In this document: one piece after another, positions 24,702 through 36,475 of the stretch
How the letters are laid out: each line of letters opens with the position of its first letter
How positions within the stretch are numbered: the first letter of the stretch is position 1
Assembly (NCBI RefSeq): GCF_035989245.1
Contig: NZ_JAYMFF010000007.1
Location: 1 to 64,000 of the forward strand
Length of the DNA stretch: 64,000 nucleotides
Direction of reading: 5' to 3'
DNA from: Adlercreutzia wanghongyangiae
GTDB lineage: Bacteria; Actinomycetota; Coriobacteriia; Coriobacteriales; Eggerthellaceae
Program-made: the position numbers and the translations under genes
The notes under the pieces: model-generated
Seen by the model: only the letters and a program-made list of their open reading frames with translations
The model's database searches: none
What the model was told of the DNA's origin: nothing

Positions 24702-25631
24702 TTAATCCTCCAAAGCTGCGGCACCGCCCACGATCTCGGTGATCTCCGTGGTGATAGCACCCTGGCGCACGGTGTTGTACACGCGCTCCAACGTGGAGAC
24801 CATCTCGTTCGCGTTGTCGGTAGCCGACTTCATTGCGTTGCGGCGGGCACCTTGCTCACCCGCTGCCGAATCGAGCATTGCGTAGAAGAACGCATTGTTC
24901 AGGTAGGCGTTCAACATGTAGGACATGACCGACTCCGAGCTGGGCTCGAAATCGATATCGCCTGGTAGAGCCGTATCGTCCTTTTCACGGAAGTTCTTGA
25001 AGATATCTTCCTCTTGGGCCTTCAGGCCCAGAAGCTCGGCGTAGGACTCCTCCTTGATGGGAAGCACCTGCTGCTCGACCAGCGTCTGCTCGGCGGCGTT
25101 CTTCGCGTGGTTGTACACGATGAACACCTCGTCCAGATCGCCCTTGGCATAGGCCTCCATCACGTAGCCGGCAAGCTCGGCCGCCTGAGCGAACTCGGGA
25201 TCGGCGGAATGACCGGCAAAGGAGAACACCGGCGCGATGTTGCGGTAGGTGAAGTAGCCGATGGCCTTCTTGCCACAGGCGGCCACTTCCACTTCCGCGC
25301 CCTCGCGCTGCTTCTGCTTCATGAGCTTCTCAACATAGCGCAGCACGTTGGTGTTGAAACCGCCGGCCAGGCCACGGTCGGAGGTGACGGCGACGATGAG
25401 CACGCGCCGCACCTCGTCGTGGGTCTGCAGGAGCGGTTCCGTCCCGATGGGAGCGTACTTCGCCGTGCTGATCAACATATCGGAGATGGCGACCGCCCAA
25501 GGCAGCGCGTTTTCCACGCGCTCAGAGGCGCGGCGAATCTTGGCAGCGGCGACCATTTCCATGGTGCGCGTGATCTGCTTCGTCGAGGAGACGGATTTGA
25601 TTCGCCGTTCGATGTCATGTAGGTTGGGCAT
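24702..25631 (-). CDS. atpG: F-type ATP synthase gamma subunit
   Basis: 309 residues. It starts with DIERRIKSVSSTKQITRTME and ends with ERVYNTVRQGAITTEITEIV, the two coiled-coil ends that form the rotor shaft. In the middle, TSDRGLAGGFNTNVLR is the conserved gamma block. It ends on the base before the atpD start. Central stalk of F1. Confidence 0.97.
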   Translation of the reverse strand: MPNLHDIERRIKSVSSTKQITRTMEMVAAAKIRRASERVENALPWAVAISDMLISTAKYAPIGTEPLLQTHDEVRRVLIVAVTSDRGLAGGFNTNVLRYVEKLMKQKQREGAEVEVAACGKKAIGYFTYRNIAPVFSFAGHSADPEFAQAAELAGYVMEAYAKGDLDEVFIVYNHAKNAAEQTLVEQQVLPIKEESYAELLGLKAQEEDIFKNFREKDDTALPGDIDFEPSSESVMSYMLNAYLNNAFFYAMLDSAAGEQGARRNAMKSATDNANEMVSTLERVYNTVRQGAITTEITEIVGGAAALED

Positions 25632-25643
25632 GGTCTACCTACC

Positions 25644-27208
<1,565 letters not shown>

Positions 27209-27209
<1 letters not shown>

Positions 27210-27787
27210 TAGCATTCACCTCCATCTGTTGTGTCTTTGAGAATGTGGCGGGCGCGGTTGAGCTGCGAGATCATGCTCGCGTCAATGTGGTTGCCGTTCA
27301 CACTCATGATGATGCCGCCCAGGATGGACTTGTCGATGCGCTCGCGCAGCACCGCTTTGCGTCCCAAGTCGGCCTCGGCTTTTTCCGTAATGAGTTGGCG
27401 CAGCTTATCGTCCAGGGGAACGGCGGTCGTCACATCGACCACCACCAGGCCGAGCCGCTCGCCCACCAGTTCGCAGTAGTCGGCGTACACGCGCGGCAGC
27501 AGGTCGGCCTGACCGCGCTCGGCCATGACGGCCAGCACTTCGCGCAGGGCCGGGTGGCAGTCGGCGAAAACCGCCTCCACCAGGGCCTTGCGCTGCTCCG
27601 CCGTGTAGTCGGCGTTCGACAGCGACACCGCGAGGTCCAGATCGGCGCGCATCAGGCGAATGATCTCGCCCATCTGCTCGCGCACATCCAGCACGGCCTG
27701 CTGGCCGCCCGCCTCGTTGGCCGCGTCGAACAGCACCGACGCGAATACCGCGACTTCCTCTTTGACGACAAGACGATTAGTTGCCAT
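27209..27787 (-). CDS. atpH: F-type ATP synthase delta subunit
   Basis: 192 residues. It begins TNRLVVKEEVAVFASVLFDA and has a C-terminal domain (VTTAVPLDDKLRQLI, ILGGIIMSVNGNHIDASM) characteristic of the OSCP/delta family, which links F1 to the peripheral stalk. It overlaps the end of atpF by about ten bases. Confidence 0.94.
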
Positions 27788-28379
27788 TGAAACTACCCGC
27801 CTCTTTTACATAGCGCTCGATGATCGCCCGATGCTCGCCCTCGGTGAGATCCTGCCCGATGAGACGGGCGGCCACATCCACCGACGTATCGGCGATGGAG
27901 GCCTGAAGATCGGCAATCGCCTGCTTCTTCTCAGCCTCGATGGCCAGCTTGGCCTTGGCGATCATGTCGGACGCCTCGGACTGCGCCTGGGCGGTGATGT
28001 CCGCCTTCACGGCCTCGCCGATAGCGCGGGCATCCGCGATGATCTGCGTCGACTGCGACTTCGCGTCAGCCAACTGCTGCTTGTACTCCGCAAGCACGCG
28101 CTCGCTTTCGATCTGCGCTTCCTCGGATTTCTTCAAGGCCTCGCGAATGGTGTTCTCGCGCTTCTCCAGCATGCCGTTGAACAGCGGCCAGCCGAATTTC
28201 GCCAGAACGACCCACAGGATGATGAAGGCGACGAGCATGGGAATAAACTCGTTCATCTTGGGCAGGATCGCGTCGATACCGCCCTCAGAAGCGAATGCAT
28301 ACGCAGGACAAGTCAGGGCGATTGCGGCCGTCGCAGCCACGACGCCGAACGCCTTCGATGCCTTATTCGTGCATTTCAA
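27777..28379 (-). CDS. atpF: F-type ATP synthase b subunit with signal-peptide-like extension
   Basis: 200 residues from TTG 28379, which has GGAGG eight bases upstream. The usual membrane helix (FIPMLVAFIILWVVLAKFGW, about residues 45-64) and the long charged helix after it (KRENTIREALKKSEEAQIES) are clear. Before this lies an additional segment of about 34 residues resembling a signal peptide: a basic start, FGVVAATAAIALTCPAYAFA, then SEGG. Most b subunits begin directly before the single membrane helix. The long open frame up to 28685 runs into atpE and is not the gene. Confidence 0.9.
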   Translation of the reverse strand: MKCTNKASKAFGVVAATAAIALTCPAYAFASEGGIDAILPKMNEFIPMLVAFIILWVVLAKFGWPLFNGMLEKRENTIREALKKSEEAQIESERVLAEYKQQLADAKSQSTQIIADARAIGEAVKADITAQAQSEASDMIAKAKLAIEAEKKQAIADLQASIADTSVDVAARLIGQDLTEGEHRAIIERYVKEAGSFNGN

Positions 28380-28432
28380 CTCGCTTGCCTCCTGTTCTTG
28401 TGCTCGTAATCTCTTATACCGTTGATAAGCGA

Positions 28433-28651
28433 TTAGCCGATGAAGAACAGAACCAAGCCGAGCAGCGCCAACGCCTCGGACATAGCGGCGCCGATGAAGA
28501 AGTAGCCCATGAGCTGACCCTTCATCTCGGGCTGGCGAGCAGCGGAGACGCACAGACCATAGGTCGCGATACCGATGCCGATGCCAGGGCCGATGGCAGC
28601 GAGGCCGTAGCCCACAACCTTCAGAGCGGCAAGTGCAAGAGTGATTTCCAC
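28433..28651 (-). CDS. atpE: F-type ATP synthase c subunit
   Basis: 72 residues forming two helices: LAALKVVGYGLAAIGPGIGI and GYFFIGAAMSEALALLGLVL, with the loop SAARQPE between them. The ion-binding carboxylate is the Glu in AAMSEALALLG. The Gln and Thr residues typical of sodium-binding c subunits are not seen, so proton coupling is likelier. Ring-forming rotor subunit of Fo. Confidence 0.96.
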   Translation of the reverse strand: MEITLALAALKVVGYGLAAIGPGIGIGIATYGLCVSAARQPEMKGQLMGYFFIGAAMSEALALLGLVLFFIG

Positions 28652-28796
28652 AACTTCCTCCTTTGTCCAACCCCTCGCCTGTCAAGGGGTATTTACCAAA
28701 TATGCTCAGCCGTGTGGAACAGCTGTGACACCAATTTCAAGTCGCATACGCTGCGACGGGCGACCGCGGGGCGGCAATGCGCTTTCGCGCCGGCTC

Positions 28797-29591
28797 CTAG
28801 TGGGCGTGGGTAGCCATCTGGATGTAGGAAGCCGACAGGATGGCGAACACGAAGGCCTGGATGAAGGCCACCAGGCACTCCAGGGCGTACATCAGCACCA
28901 GCAGCAGGAACCACGCGATGGACGGAATGCCCGCCACCAGATCCATGGTGCCGCTGAAGAGGGCCTGCTGCAAAAAGCAGGTGGTGGCGATGCCGAACAC
29001 CGCGAGCACCATGTGACCCGCCAGCATGTTGCCGTAGAGTCGGACGGCCAGCGTGAGCACGCGGATGATCATCGAGAAGAACTCGAGGAACCAGATGACC
29101 GGCACCATGGGAGCCGGCACACCGGAGGGGCACAGCGTCTTCATGTAGCCGAAGAAGCCGAAGGTCTTCAGGCCGTACACGTTGAAGTACACAAACGAGA
29201 TGGCCGCCAGCGCCCAGGTGCAGGAAATGGAACCCGTGGACGTCTTGAAGCCGGGCACCAGACCCAGAATGTTGCAGATGAGGATGAAGAAGAAGATGGT
29301 GGCCAGAAAGGGCACGTGCTTCTTGAACCCATGGCCGATAACGTCCTCGGCCACATTGCGGCTGACGAACTCATAGCCGTACTCAACCATGTTGCAGAAC
29401 TTGTTGGTCGGCACGACCTGCAGCTTCTTCGCCGCGCCCAGCACCACCAGCAGCACCACGATAAAGGCGATGAACAGCCAGATGATGTACTGGGTCACAT
29501 CCCAGCCACCGATGCTGAACACCGTTTGCGGCTCGAAGTGCGCCGCGAGGCCCTGAGCCTCATGCACGAACTCGTTCAGAGCTTCTTCCAC
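28797..29591 (-). CDS. atpB: F-type ATP synthase a subunit
   Basis: 264 residues with about five to six membrane segments. The essential Arg is in LAVRLYGNMLAGHMVL and the C-terminal QAFVFAILSASYIQMA block is typical. The N-terminal part shows FEPQTVFSIGGWDVTQYIIW. Stationary channel subunit of Fo. A gap of 145 bases separates it from atpE. Confidence 0.96.
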   Translation of the reverse strand: MEEALNEFVHEAQGLAAHFEPQTVFSIGGWDVTQYIIWLFIAFIVVLLVVLGAAKKLQVVPTNKFCNMVEYGYEFVSRNVAEDVIGHGFKKHVPFLATIFFFILICNILGLVPGFKTSTGSISCTWALAAISFVYFNVYGLKTFGFFGYMKTLCPSGVPAPMVPVIWFLEFFSMIIRVLTLAVRLYGNMLAGHMVLAVFGIATTCFLQQALFSGTMDLVAGIPSIAWFLLLVLMYALECLVAFIQAFVFAILSASYIQMATHAH

Positions 29592-29623
29592 TTTGCTCTC
29601 CCCTCGTTAATCCGAGTGCTTAC

Positions 29624-29914
29624 TTACTTGTCTCCACGCTTGAGGATGCCGTTCCGGCGCACGACGAACGCAATGGTCGCGCCCAGGAACACCACCGCCT
29701 CAGCGATAGCGAACCCTACGAGGCCGTCCCGGGCGCACACCGCGCACAAAATAAGGCCGACCACCAGGACGACCAACGAGACGGAAACGCCGCCGAGGCC
29801 GTAGAGCCCCAACGACAATGTGCTTGTAGACGGATGCTTGCGAGCAAAATGAAAGGCAAGGAACAGAGGCGAAAACCCCAGGAATCCCACGAGGGCTCCG
29901 AGAGCAATCAGCAT
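29624..29914 (-). CDS. Small membrane protein at head of atp operon (AtpI-like)
   Basis: 96 residues with three hydrophobic segments and a basic C-terminus (VRRNGILKRGDK). Its position directly before atpB suggests an AtpI/AtpZ-type assembly factor, but the sequence has no clear AtpI signature. AGGAG lies nine bases before the ATG. An ATTGTA on the plus strand at 29970-29975 (TACAAT on minus) may be the operon -10 box. Confidence 0.65.
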   Translation of the reverse strand: MLIALGALVGFLGFSPLFLAFHFARKHPSTSTLSLGLYGLGGVSVSLVVLVVGLILCAVCARDGLVGFAIAEAVVFLGATIAFVVRRNGILKRGDK

Positions 29915-30044
29915 GGTTCACCTACTCCTTTCACCATGGCCAGCCAGCAACACGCATAGAAGCGAAGTGATTGTAACAAGCAATAGCAGGAGCGCTCTGC
30001 GGCCCCCTGAAGATGTGCGGGGTTTTTCCGTGAGTGGTCAACGG

Positions 30045-30083
30045 TTGGAAAACAAGAGCGCCGCCCCAGATGGGAGCGGCGCT
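30045..30083 (-). terminator. Intrinsic terminator after the dCMP deaminase gene
   Basis: On the minus strand AGCGCCGC...GCGGCGCT is an 8-bp stem with an 11-base loop whose inner TCCC/GGG bases can extend it, followed by CTTGTTTTCC. It lies about 40 bases past the stop of the deaminase. Confidence 0.78.
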
Positions 30084-30120
30084 GCGAGGGCGGCGGTGCG
30101 GCCTAAGCCAGGCGGCAAGC

Positions 30121-30594
30121 CTAGGAGCGCTCGGAGGCCTTCCCCGTAAACTCGCGCACCAGGATGCCCGATTCGGCGAGCATCTGCTGGGAGAGCTCGT
30201 CGGGATACGGGTTCTGGTAGACGATCTCCTTGATGCCGGCATTGATGAGCATCTTCGCGCACACCACGCAGGGCTGGGTGTTCACGTAAATGGTGGCGCC
30301 ATCGATGTCGGTGCCGAAGCGGGCCGCCTGGATGATGGCGTTCTGCTCGGCATGCAGGCCGCGGCAAATCTCGTGGCGTTGGCCGCTGGGCACGCCGAGC
30401 TGCTGGCGGAGGCACCCCGTCTCCGAGCAGTGGGCGAGCCCCGTGGGCACGCCGTTGTAGCCCGTGGCCAGGATGCGGCGGTCCTTCACAATGACCGCAC
30501 CCACCCCGCGGCGCAGGCACGTGGTGCGCTCGGCCACCTGGTTGGCCAGGTCCATGAAGTACTCGTCCCAGCTGGGGCGATGATCTTCCGCCAT
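30121..30594 (-). CDS. Deoxycytidylate deaminase (dCMP deaminase, ComEB type)
   Basis: 157 residues. Zinc-dependent deamination of dCMP to dUMP for thymidylate synthesis. The catalytic motif HAEQNAI and the zinc-binding PCVVCAKML are present, as is the N-terminal SWDEYFMDLANQVAERTTCL block of dCMP deaminases. It follows upp by two bases, in a pyrimidine salvage unit. Confidence 0.93.
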   Translation of the reverse strand: MAEDHRPSWDEYFMDLANQVAERTTCLRRGVGAVIVKDRRILATGYNGVPTGLAHCSETGCLRQQLGVPSGQRHEICRGLHAEQNAIIQAARFGTDIDGATIYVNTQPCVVCAKMLINAGIKEIVYQNPYPDELSQQMLAESGILVREFTGKASERS

Positions 30595-30596
30595 GT

Positions 30597-31238
30597 TTAC
30601 TCCGTTCCGAAGATGCGGTCGCCGGCGTCGCCCAGGCCGGGCACGATGTAGGCGTCGTCGTTCAGGCCCTCGTCCACCGCGCAGGCGTAGATGACAAGAT
30701 CGTCATCCTCGGCGAGCAATCGCTCGATGCCCTCGGGAGCCGCCACGATGCACAGGAAGCGGATGGTGCCCGCCACACCCGCGTCGCGCAGGTACTTCAC
30801 GGCCGCCGCACCCGAGCCGCCCGTGGCGAGCATGGGGTCGAGCACGTAAACGCGGCGGCTCGCGATGTCGCGGGGCAGCTTGTCGTAGTAAGACTCCGGC
30901 TGGTGGGTCTCCTCGTTGCGGGCCATGCCCAGATGGCCCACCCGCGCCGTGGGAACCACCGCGAGCGCGCCGTCCACCATACCAAGACCCGCGCGCAAAA
31001 TGGGCACGAAGGCCACCTTGCGCCCGGCGATCTGCTTGGCGTCGAAGGGCGCTACCGGGGTGTGGATGAACACGTTGGTCAACGGCAGGTCGCGCGTGGC
31101 CTCGTAGGTCTCGAACAGGGCCAGCTCGCTCACGATCTCGCGGAACTCGCTGGAGGGGGTGTGCTTGTCGCGCAGAATGGACAACTTGTGCTGCACGATG
31201 GGGTGGTCGAGGACGACGACGCGGTCATTCCATTCCAT
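30597..31238 (-). CDS. upp: Uracil phosphoribosyltransferase
   Basis: 213 residues. Makes UMP from uracil and PRPP. The PRPP-binding loop VLDPMLATGGS and the C-terminal uracil-site region YIVPGLGDAGDRIFGTE are intact; HPIVQHKLSILRDKHT at the N-terminus is typical. AGGAACGAAC precedes the ATG. It heads the two-gene unit with dCMP deaminase. Confidence 0.96.
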   Translation of the reverse strand: MEWNDRVVVLDHPIVQHKLSILRDKHTPSSEFREIVSELALFETYEATRDLPLTNVFIHTPVAPFDAKQIAGRKVAFVPILRAGLGMVDGALAVVPTARVGHLGMARNEETHQPESYYDKLPRDIASRRVYVLDPMLATGGSGAAAVKYLRDAGVAGTIRFLCIVAAPEGIERLLAEDDDLVIYACAVDEGLNDDAYIVPGLGDAGDRIFGTE

Positions 31239-31257
31239 AAGTTCGTTCCTTTCGTCC

Positions 31258-31377
31258 GGCTGCGAGGCGGGCGGGGGCGCCCGTGCTCAAGCAATGGCTC
31301 GCTCGGCGGAACAGTCCACTGGATTGTTCCGAACGCTGCGCAGCCTGCGCGCAGGCGCCCCCGCCCGCCTCGCAGCC
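31258..31377. repeat. Nested intergenic palindrome, copy A
   Basis: Perfect 24-bp outer arms (31258-31281 and 31354-31377; first bases GGCTGCGAGGCGGGCGG) enclose a 72-base interior, which contains the core palindrome CGGAACAGTCC...GGATTGTTCCG at 31307-31331. It lies between glyA (stop 25 bases away) and upp. No T-run follows on either strand. The core recurs in two other elements with different outer arms. Confidence 0.85.
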
Positions 31378-31401
31378 TGCGCAGCCCCGTTTGATACTTC
31401 T

Positions 31402-32658
31402 TTAGTACTCCAACCCGGGGTACAGGGGATGGGCCTCCAGCATGGCGTCGACCTTGGCGCGCACGTCGGCGAGCTTCGCCTCGTCGGCGGCATTGAACAC
31501 CGTGGTGGCGATGAGCTGGCCCACCTCGTAGAAGTCCTCGGCGGTAAAGCCGCGGGTGGTGGCCGCGGCAGACCCCACGCGGATGCCGCTCGTCACGAAG
31601 GGCGAGCGCTGCTCGTTGGGGATGGAGTTCTTGTTCACGGTGAGCCCCACGCTCTCGAGCAGCTTCTCGGCATCCTTGCCGGTGATGTCGGAGGCCGTGA
31701 GGTCCACCAGGCACAAGTGGTTGTCGGTGCCGCCGGACACGAGGCGCAGCCCCCCGTCGGCCATGCCCTCGCCCAAACGACGGGCGTTTTCCACCACGTG
31801 CTGCATATAGGTGCGGTAGTCGGGGCGCAGCGCCTCACCGAAGGCCACGGCCTTGCCGGCGATGACGTGCATGAGCGGACCGCCCTGGGCGCCCGGGAAG
31901 ATGGCCTTGTTGATCTTCGCGCCCAGCTCGTCGCTGTTGGTGAGGATGAAGCCGCCACGCGGGCCGCGCAGGGTCTTGTGACTCGTGGAGGTGACGATGT
32001 CGGCGTGGGGCATCGGGCTCGGGTGCAGCCCCGCGGCCACGAGGCCCGCGATATGGGCCATGTCCACCATGAGGTAGGCGCCCACCTCATGCGCGATGGC
32101 GGCCATGCGCTCGAAGTCGATAAAGCGCGGGTAGGCCGACGCGCCCGCCACAACCACCTTGGGGCGGCATTCCTTAGCGATGCGCTCAACCTCGTCGTAG
32201 TCGATGACCTCGGTTTCCGGGTTCACGCCATAGGAGACGATGTTGTACAGAAGCCCCGAGAAGTTCACCGGGCTGCCGTGGGTGAGATGCCCGCCGTGGT
32301 CGAGGCTCATACCGAGCACCGTGTCGCCCGGCTCGATGATGGACAGGTAGGCGCCGAAGTTCGCGCTGGCGCCGGAGTGGGGCTGCACGTTGGCGTACTT
32401 CGCGCCGTACAGCTCGCAAGCGCGGTCGCGGGCCAAGTCCTCCACCATATCCACCTTCTCGCAACCGCCGTAGTAGCGCTTGCCCGGGTAGCCCTCGGCG
32501 TACTTGTTAGTGAGCACGCTGCCCACGGCCTCCATGACCGCGCGCGACGTGAAGTTCTCCGATGCGATGAGCTCAACGCTGCCGCGCTGGCGGGCAAGCT
32601 CCTCGCGCAGGCACTCGGCTACCTGCGGATCTTGCGTGTTCAAAAACTCCAGAGCCAT
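31402..32658 (-). CDS. glyA: Serine hydroxymethyltransferase
   Basis: 418 residues. Interconverts serine and glycine with tetrahydrofolate. The PLP lysine lies in TSTSHKTLRGPRGG; the N-terminal RGSVELIASENFTS and YAEGYPGKRYYGGC blocks are diagnostic. AAGGGAGAC precedes the ATG. It is flanked on both sides by intergenic palindromes (copy A downstream, element at 32691 upstream), so it is probably transcribed alone. Confidence 0.97.
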   Translation of the reverse strand: MALEFLNTQDPQVAECLREELARQRGSVELIASENFTSRAVMEAVGSVLTNKYAEGYPGKRYYGGCEKVDMVEDLARDRACELYGAKYANVQPHSGASANFGAYLSIIEPGDTVLGMSLDHGGHLTHGSPVNFSGLLYNIVSYGVNPETEVIDYDEVERIAKECRPKVVVAGASAYPRFIDFERMAAIAHEVGAYLMVDMAHIAGLVAAGLHPSPMPHADIVTSTSHKTLRGPRGGFILTNSDELGAKINKAIFPGAQGGPLMHVIAGKAVAFGEALRPDYRTYMQHVVENARRLGEGMADGGLRLVSGGTDNHLCLVDLTASDITGKDAEKLLESVGLTVNKNSIPNEQRSPFVTSGIRVGSAAATTRGFTAEDFYEVGQLIATTVFNAADEAKLADVRAKVDAMLEAHPLYPGLEY

Positions 32659-32690
32659 GTATGTCTCCCTTTCTTTTGCCTTGCCTGTCC

Positions 32691-32845
32691 GCGGGCGGAG
32701 TCCGAAACCCCGCTCCGGGCACGCGCCGCTCCGCTACTTCGCTTCGCTCAGGCGCTACGCTGCTTCATGCTTTTACTTGCGACCTTCGGTCGCTTTCCTT
32801 TTGGTGTTCAGACGGTGCCCTCCGGGGGTTTCGGGCTCCGCCCGC
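32691..32845. repeat. Intergenic inverted repeat, about 155 bp
   Basis: Outer arms of 21 bases (32691-32711 and 32825-32845) pair with a single mismatch; the first ten bases are GCGGGCGGAG. The pairing continues imperfectly inwards (CCGGGCAC / GTGCCC). The interior holds a small GCGACC-TTC-GGTCGC hairpin. It lies 22 bases past the rpiB stop and before glyA. It does not carry the core palindrome of copies A, C and D. Confidence 0.75.
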
Positions 32846-32866
32846 TGCTCTTCCAAAGATGATTGG

Positions 32867-33301
32867 TTAATCGAGCTGCATGATCTTCTCGACGCGACTG
32901 GCGTGCCTTCCTCCGCCGAATTCGGTGGCGAAGAAGGTGTCGAGGATTCGCTCGTTCTCCTCCAGGGGGACGAAGCGGCCGGACAGGGTGATGACGTTGG
33001 CGTCGTTGTGCTCGCGGCAGAGCGCGGCGAACTCGGTGTTGATGATGTTGGCGGCGCGCACGCCGGGCACCTTGTCGGCGGCCATGGCCATGCCGATGCC
33101 CGTTCCGCACACGAGCACGCCGAAATCGGCTGCGCCCTCGGCCACGTCGGCCGCCACGAGCGCCGCATAGTCGGGATAGTCCACACGGTCGTCGTTTGCG
33201 GGACCGCGGTCGCACACCTCGAAGCCCCTCGATTCCAAATACGCCGCCAAAGCCTGCTTCTGCTCGAAGCCGGCGTGGTCGGCACCGATGCTCACGCGCA
33301 T
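32867..33301 (-). CDS. rpiB: Ribose 5-phosphate isomerase B
   Basis: 144 residues. Interconverts ribose 5-phosphate and ribulose 5-phosphate in the pentose phosphate pathway; some family members act on allose or galactose phosphates. The family blocks VSIGADHAGFEQK, DFGVLVCGTGIGMAMAADKV and FGGGRHASRVEKI are present. The catalytic Cys is in LVCGTGIG. AAAGGACATG precedes the ATG. Confidence 0.94.
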   Translation of the reverse strand: MRVSIGADHAGFEQKQALAAYLESRGFEVCDRGPANDDRVDYPDYAALVAADVAEGAADFGVLVCGTGIGMAMAADKVPGVRAANIINTEFAALCREHNDANVITLSGRFVPLEENERILDTFFATEFGGGRHASRVEKIMQLD

Positions 33302-33731
33302 GGGCCATGTCCTTTCCGTCGCTTGCGCTTCGGGTCGTATTGTAGGCGCTGACAGGGCGTCGCGCGGCGAGGCTCACGGTTTCCGCACCAAATCAGGAGG
33401 AACGGGGCGTCCTCCGCCGCGGACGCAGACTCCGGCGGCGCGCCAGTAAGTCAGATTCCGGAGGAATAGGCACTACAAAAAGCCAAATTCTGGAGGAATG
33501 GACCGCTCGGTCAGCTCAAGGGGCGAAAATTGCAGCAAATCTTGAGTTATGAGCGTGAGGGGAGAGATATGATAGACGATAATCGTTATATTTTCCCTCT
33601 TTGGAACCGCTTCAGACACCGCAGACGCTTATAACTCGCGATCTGATGCAATATCGGGCACCTTCGCCGACCGAAATCGCGCGCGGACGATCAACTGCGA
33701 GCAATCAGCTAAGGGTAATCGGTTGCGGAAG
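33302..33731. other. Intergenic region with three short imperfect repeats
   Basis: 430 bases between rpiB and glpK, without a convincing gene. Three related motifs occur on the plus strand: AATCAGGAGGAACGG near 33391, ATTCCGGAGGAATAGG near 33455 and ATTCTGGAGGAATGG near 33486. None is followed by a start codon and frame. An AT-rich patch with CGATAATCG near 33576-33586 may be part of the rpiB promoter region or an operator. Confidence 0.5.
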
Positions 33732-35222
<1,491 letters not shown>

Positions 35223-35267
35223 TAGTGCTCCTCTTGTTGCTGTCTGCGGCTCACCGCCGGTCGGGCC

Positions 35268-35368
35268 ATGGGGTAATGCTCAGTCGCTCAGACAGTCCTC
35301 GCTTTGTCGAACAGTCCACTGGACTGTTCGAGTTGCTGCGGAACTCGCTTGGTGAGCACCACCCCATG
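35268..35368. repeat. Nested intergenic palindrome, copy C
   Basis: Outer arms of 16 bases (35268-35283 CATGGGGTAATGCTCA; 35353-35368) pair at 14 positions. The core palindrome CGAACAGTCCA-C-TGGACTGTTCG at 35308-35330 is perfect. The flanks GCGAGGACTGTCTGAGC and TTCCGCAGC (minus strand) are shared with copy D. It lies between the hydrolase stop and glpK start. Confidence 0.8.
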
Positions 35369-35458
35369 TCCCTCTACGCTCTGCCTTGGTCGAATCACTC
35401 GACACCATCTGCGGAACTCGCTCGGTCAAGGCACCCCGCGTTCCCGCTTCGCTCCGCC

Positions 35459-36475
35459 TCAGCTGCGTTCCTCGATCCATTCCAGGACGAACGCGCAGAC
35501 TTCTTCCTTGCCGATTTCGTTTAGGATCTCGTGGCGCATGCCCGGGAAGAGGCGCAGGGTGACGTCCTCGGCGCCGGCGCGCTCCATGGACTCGGCGGCT
35601 TTCGCCACGCCGCGGCCGCAATCCCCCACCGGGTCGGCGTCGCCGGCCACGAAGAGCAGCGGCAGATCGTGGGGCGTGGCGCGGTAGGCGGCCGGACTGT
35701 TGGCGCGGGCCGCCAGCGCGGTCAGAGTGGCGTAGGCGCCAGCCGAGAACATGAAGCCTGCGCGCTCGTCGGCGATAAACGCGTCCACCACGTCGGCGTC
35801 GCGCGAGAGCCAATCGAAGGGCGTGCGGGCGTCCTTCACCGCGCGGCTGTAGGCGCCGTCGGCCAGGCTGTGCAGAAGCTTGCTCTTGTAGTCGGCGCCG
35901 CGTACCTTCGCGATGGCGCGGGCCAGCACATTGCCCGCCGCGGCCACGGCCTCGGGCTGGTTCGCCGTGCCGCAGACGACGGCGCCCGCGAGCCCCTCGC
36001 CGAAGCGGGGCAGGTAGTTGCGCAGCACCAGCGAGCCCATGGAATGCCCGAACATGAAGTAGGGCACATCGGGCGCCACCTGCCGCGTTACGAGCACGCG
36101 CAGCGTCTGCACGTCGTCCACGAGGGCACCGGCCCCGTCGGTCGGGTGCATGCGGCCGCGATGGGCCGCCGTGGGCGCCGTATCGCCGTGGCCGATGTGG
36201 TCGTGGCCCGCTACCAGGTAACCCTCACCAGCCAGAAAGCGTGCGAAGTCGTCGTAGCGGTCGATGTGCTCGGCCATGCCGTGGATGAGCTGCACTACCC
36301 CACGCGGGCGGAAGCAACCCGGCACATCGGCAGCGCCGCCGACGGCACGCTCCATGGTGGTCGGCACCCACAGCGCGGCATGCACCGCGCTTTTGCCGTC
36401 AGCGGAATCGAAGGTGAACTCGGTGCGGCCCACCGCGCCGTCCTTCGGCACGGCGGTCTCTCTCGGCTGGCTCAT
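35459..36475 (-). CDS. Alpha/beta hydrolase (monoacylglycerol lipase/lysophospholipase type)
   Basis: 338 residues. The serine hydrolase fold of the Hydrolase_4 family: RGVVQLIHGMAEHIDRYDDF, the nucleophile elbow FGHSMGSLV, and the acid/histidine region VAGDADPVGD and PGMRHEILNE. A lipid esterase role is expected from the family; the substrate is unknown. The ATG at 36475 has AAGGAG seven bases upstream and overlaps the stop of the upstream tsaC-like gene (ATGA). Confidence 0.9.
   Translation of the reverse strand: MSQPRETAVPKDGAVGRTEFTFDSADGKSAVHAALWVPTTMERAVGGAADVPGCFRPRGVVQLIHGMAEHIDRYDDFARFLAGEGYLVAGHDHIGHGDTAPTAAHRGRMHPTDGAGALVDDVQTLRVLVTRQVAPDVPYFMFGHSMGSLVLRNYLPRFGEGLAGAVVCGTANQPEAVAAAGNVLARAIAKVRGADYKSKLLHSLADGAYSRAVKDARTPFDWLSRDADVVDAFIADERAGFMFSAGAYATLTALAARANSPAAYRATPHDLPLLFVAGDADPVGDCGRGVAKAAESMERAGAEDVTLRLFPGMRHEILNEIGKEEVCAFVLEWIEERS

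Noticed and set aside
32659..32866. Glycine riboswitch before glyA
   Set aside because: The gap holds a long inverted repeat but none of the conserved glycine aptamer blocks.
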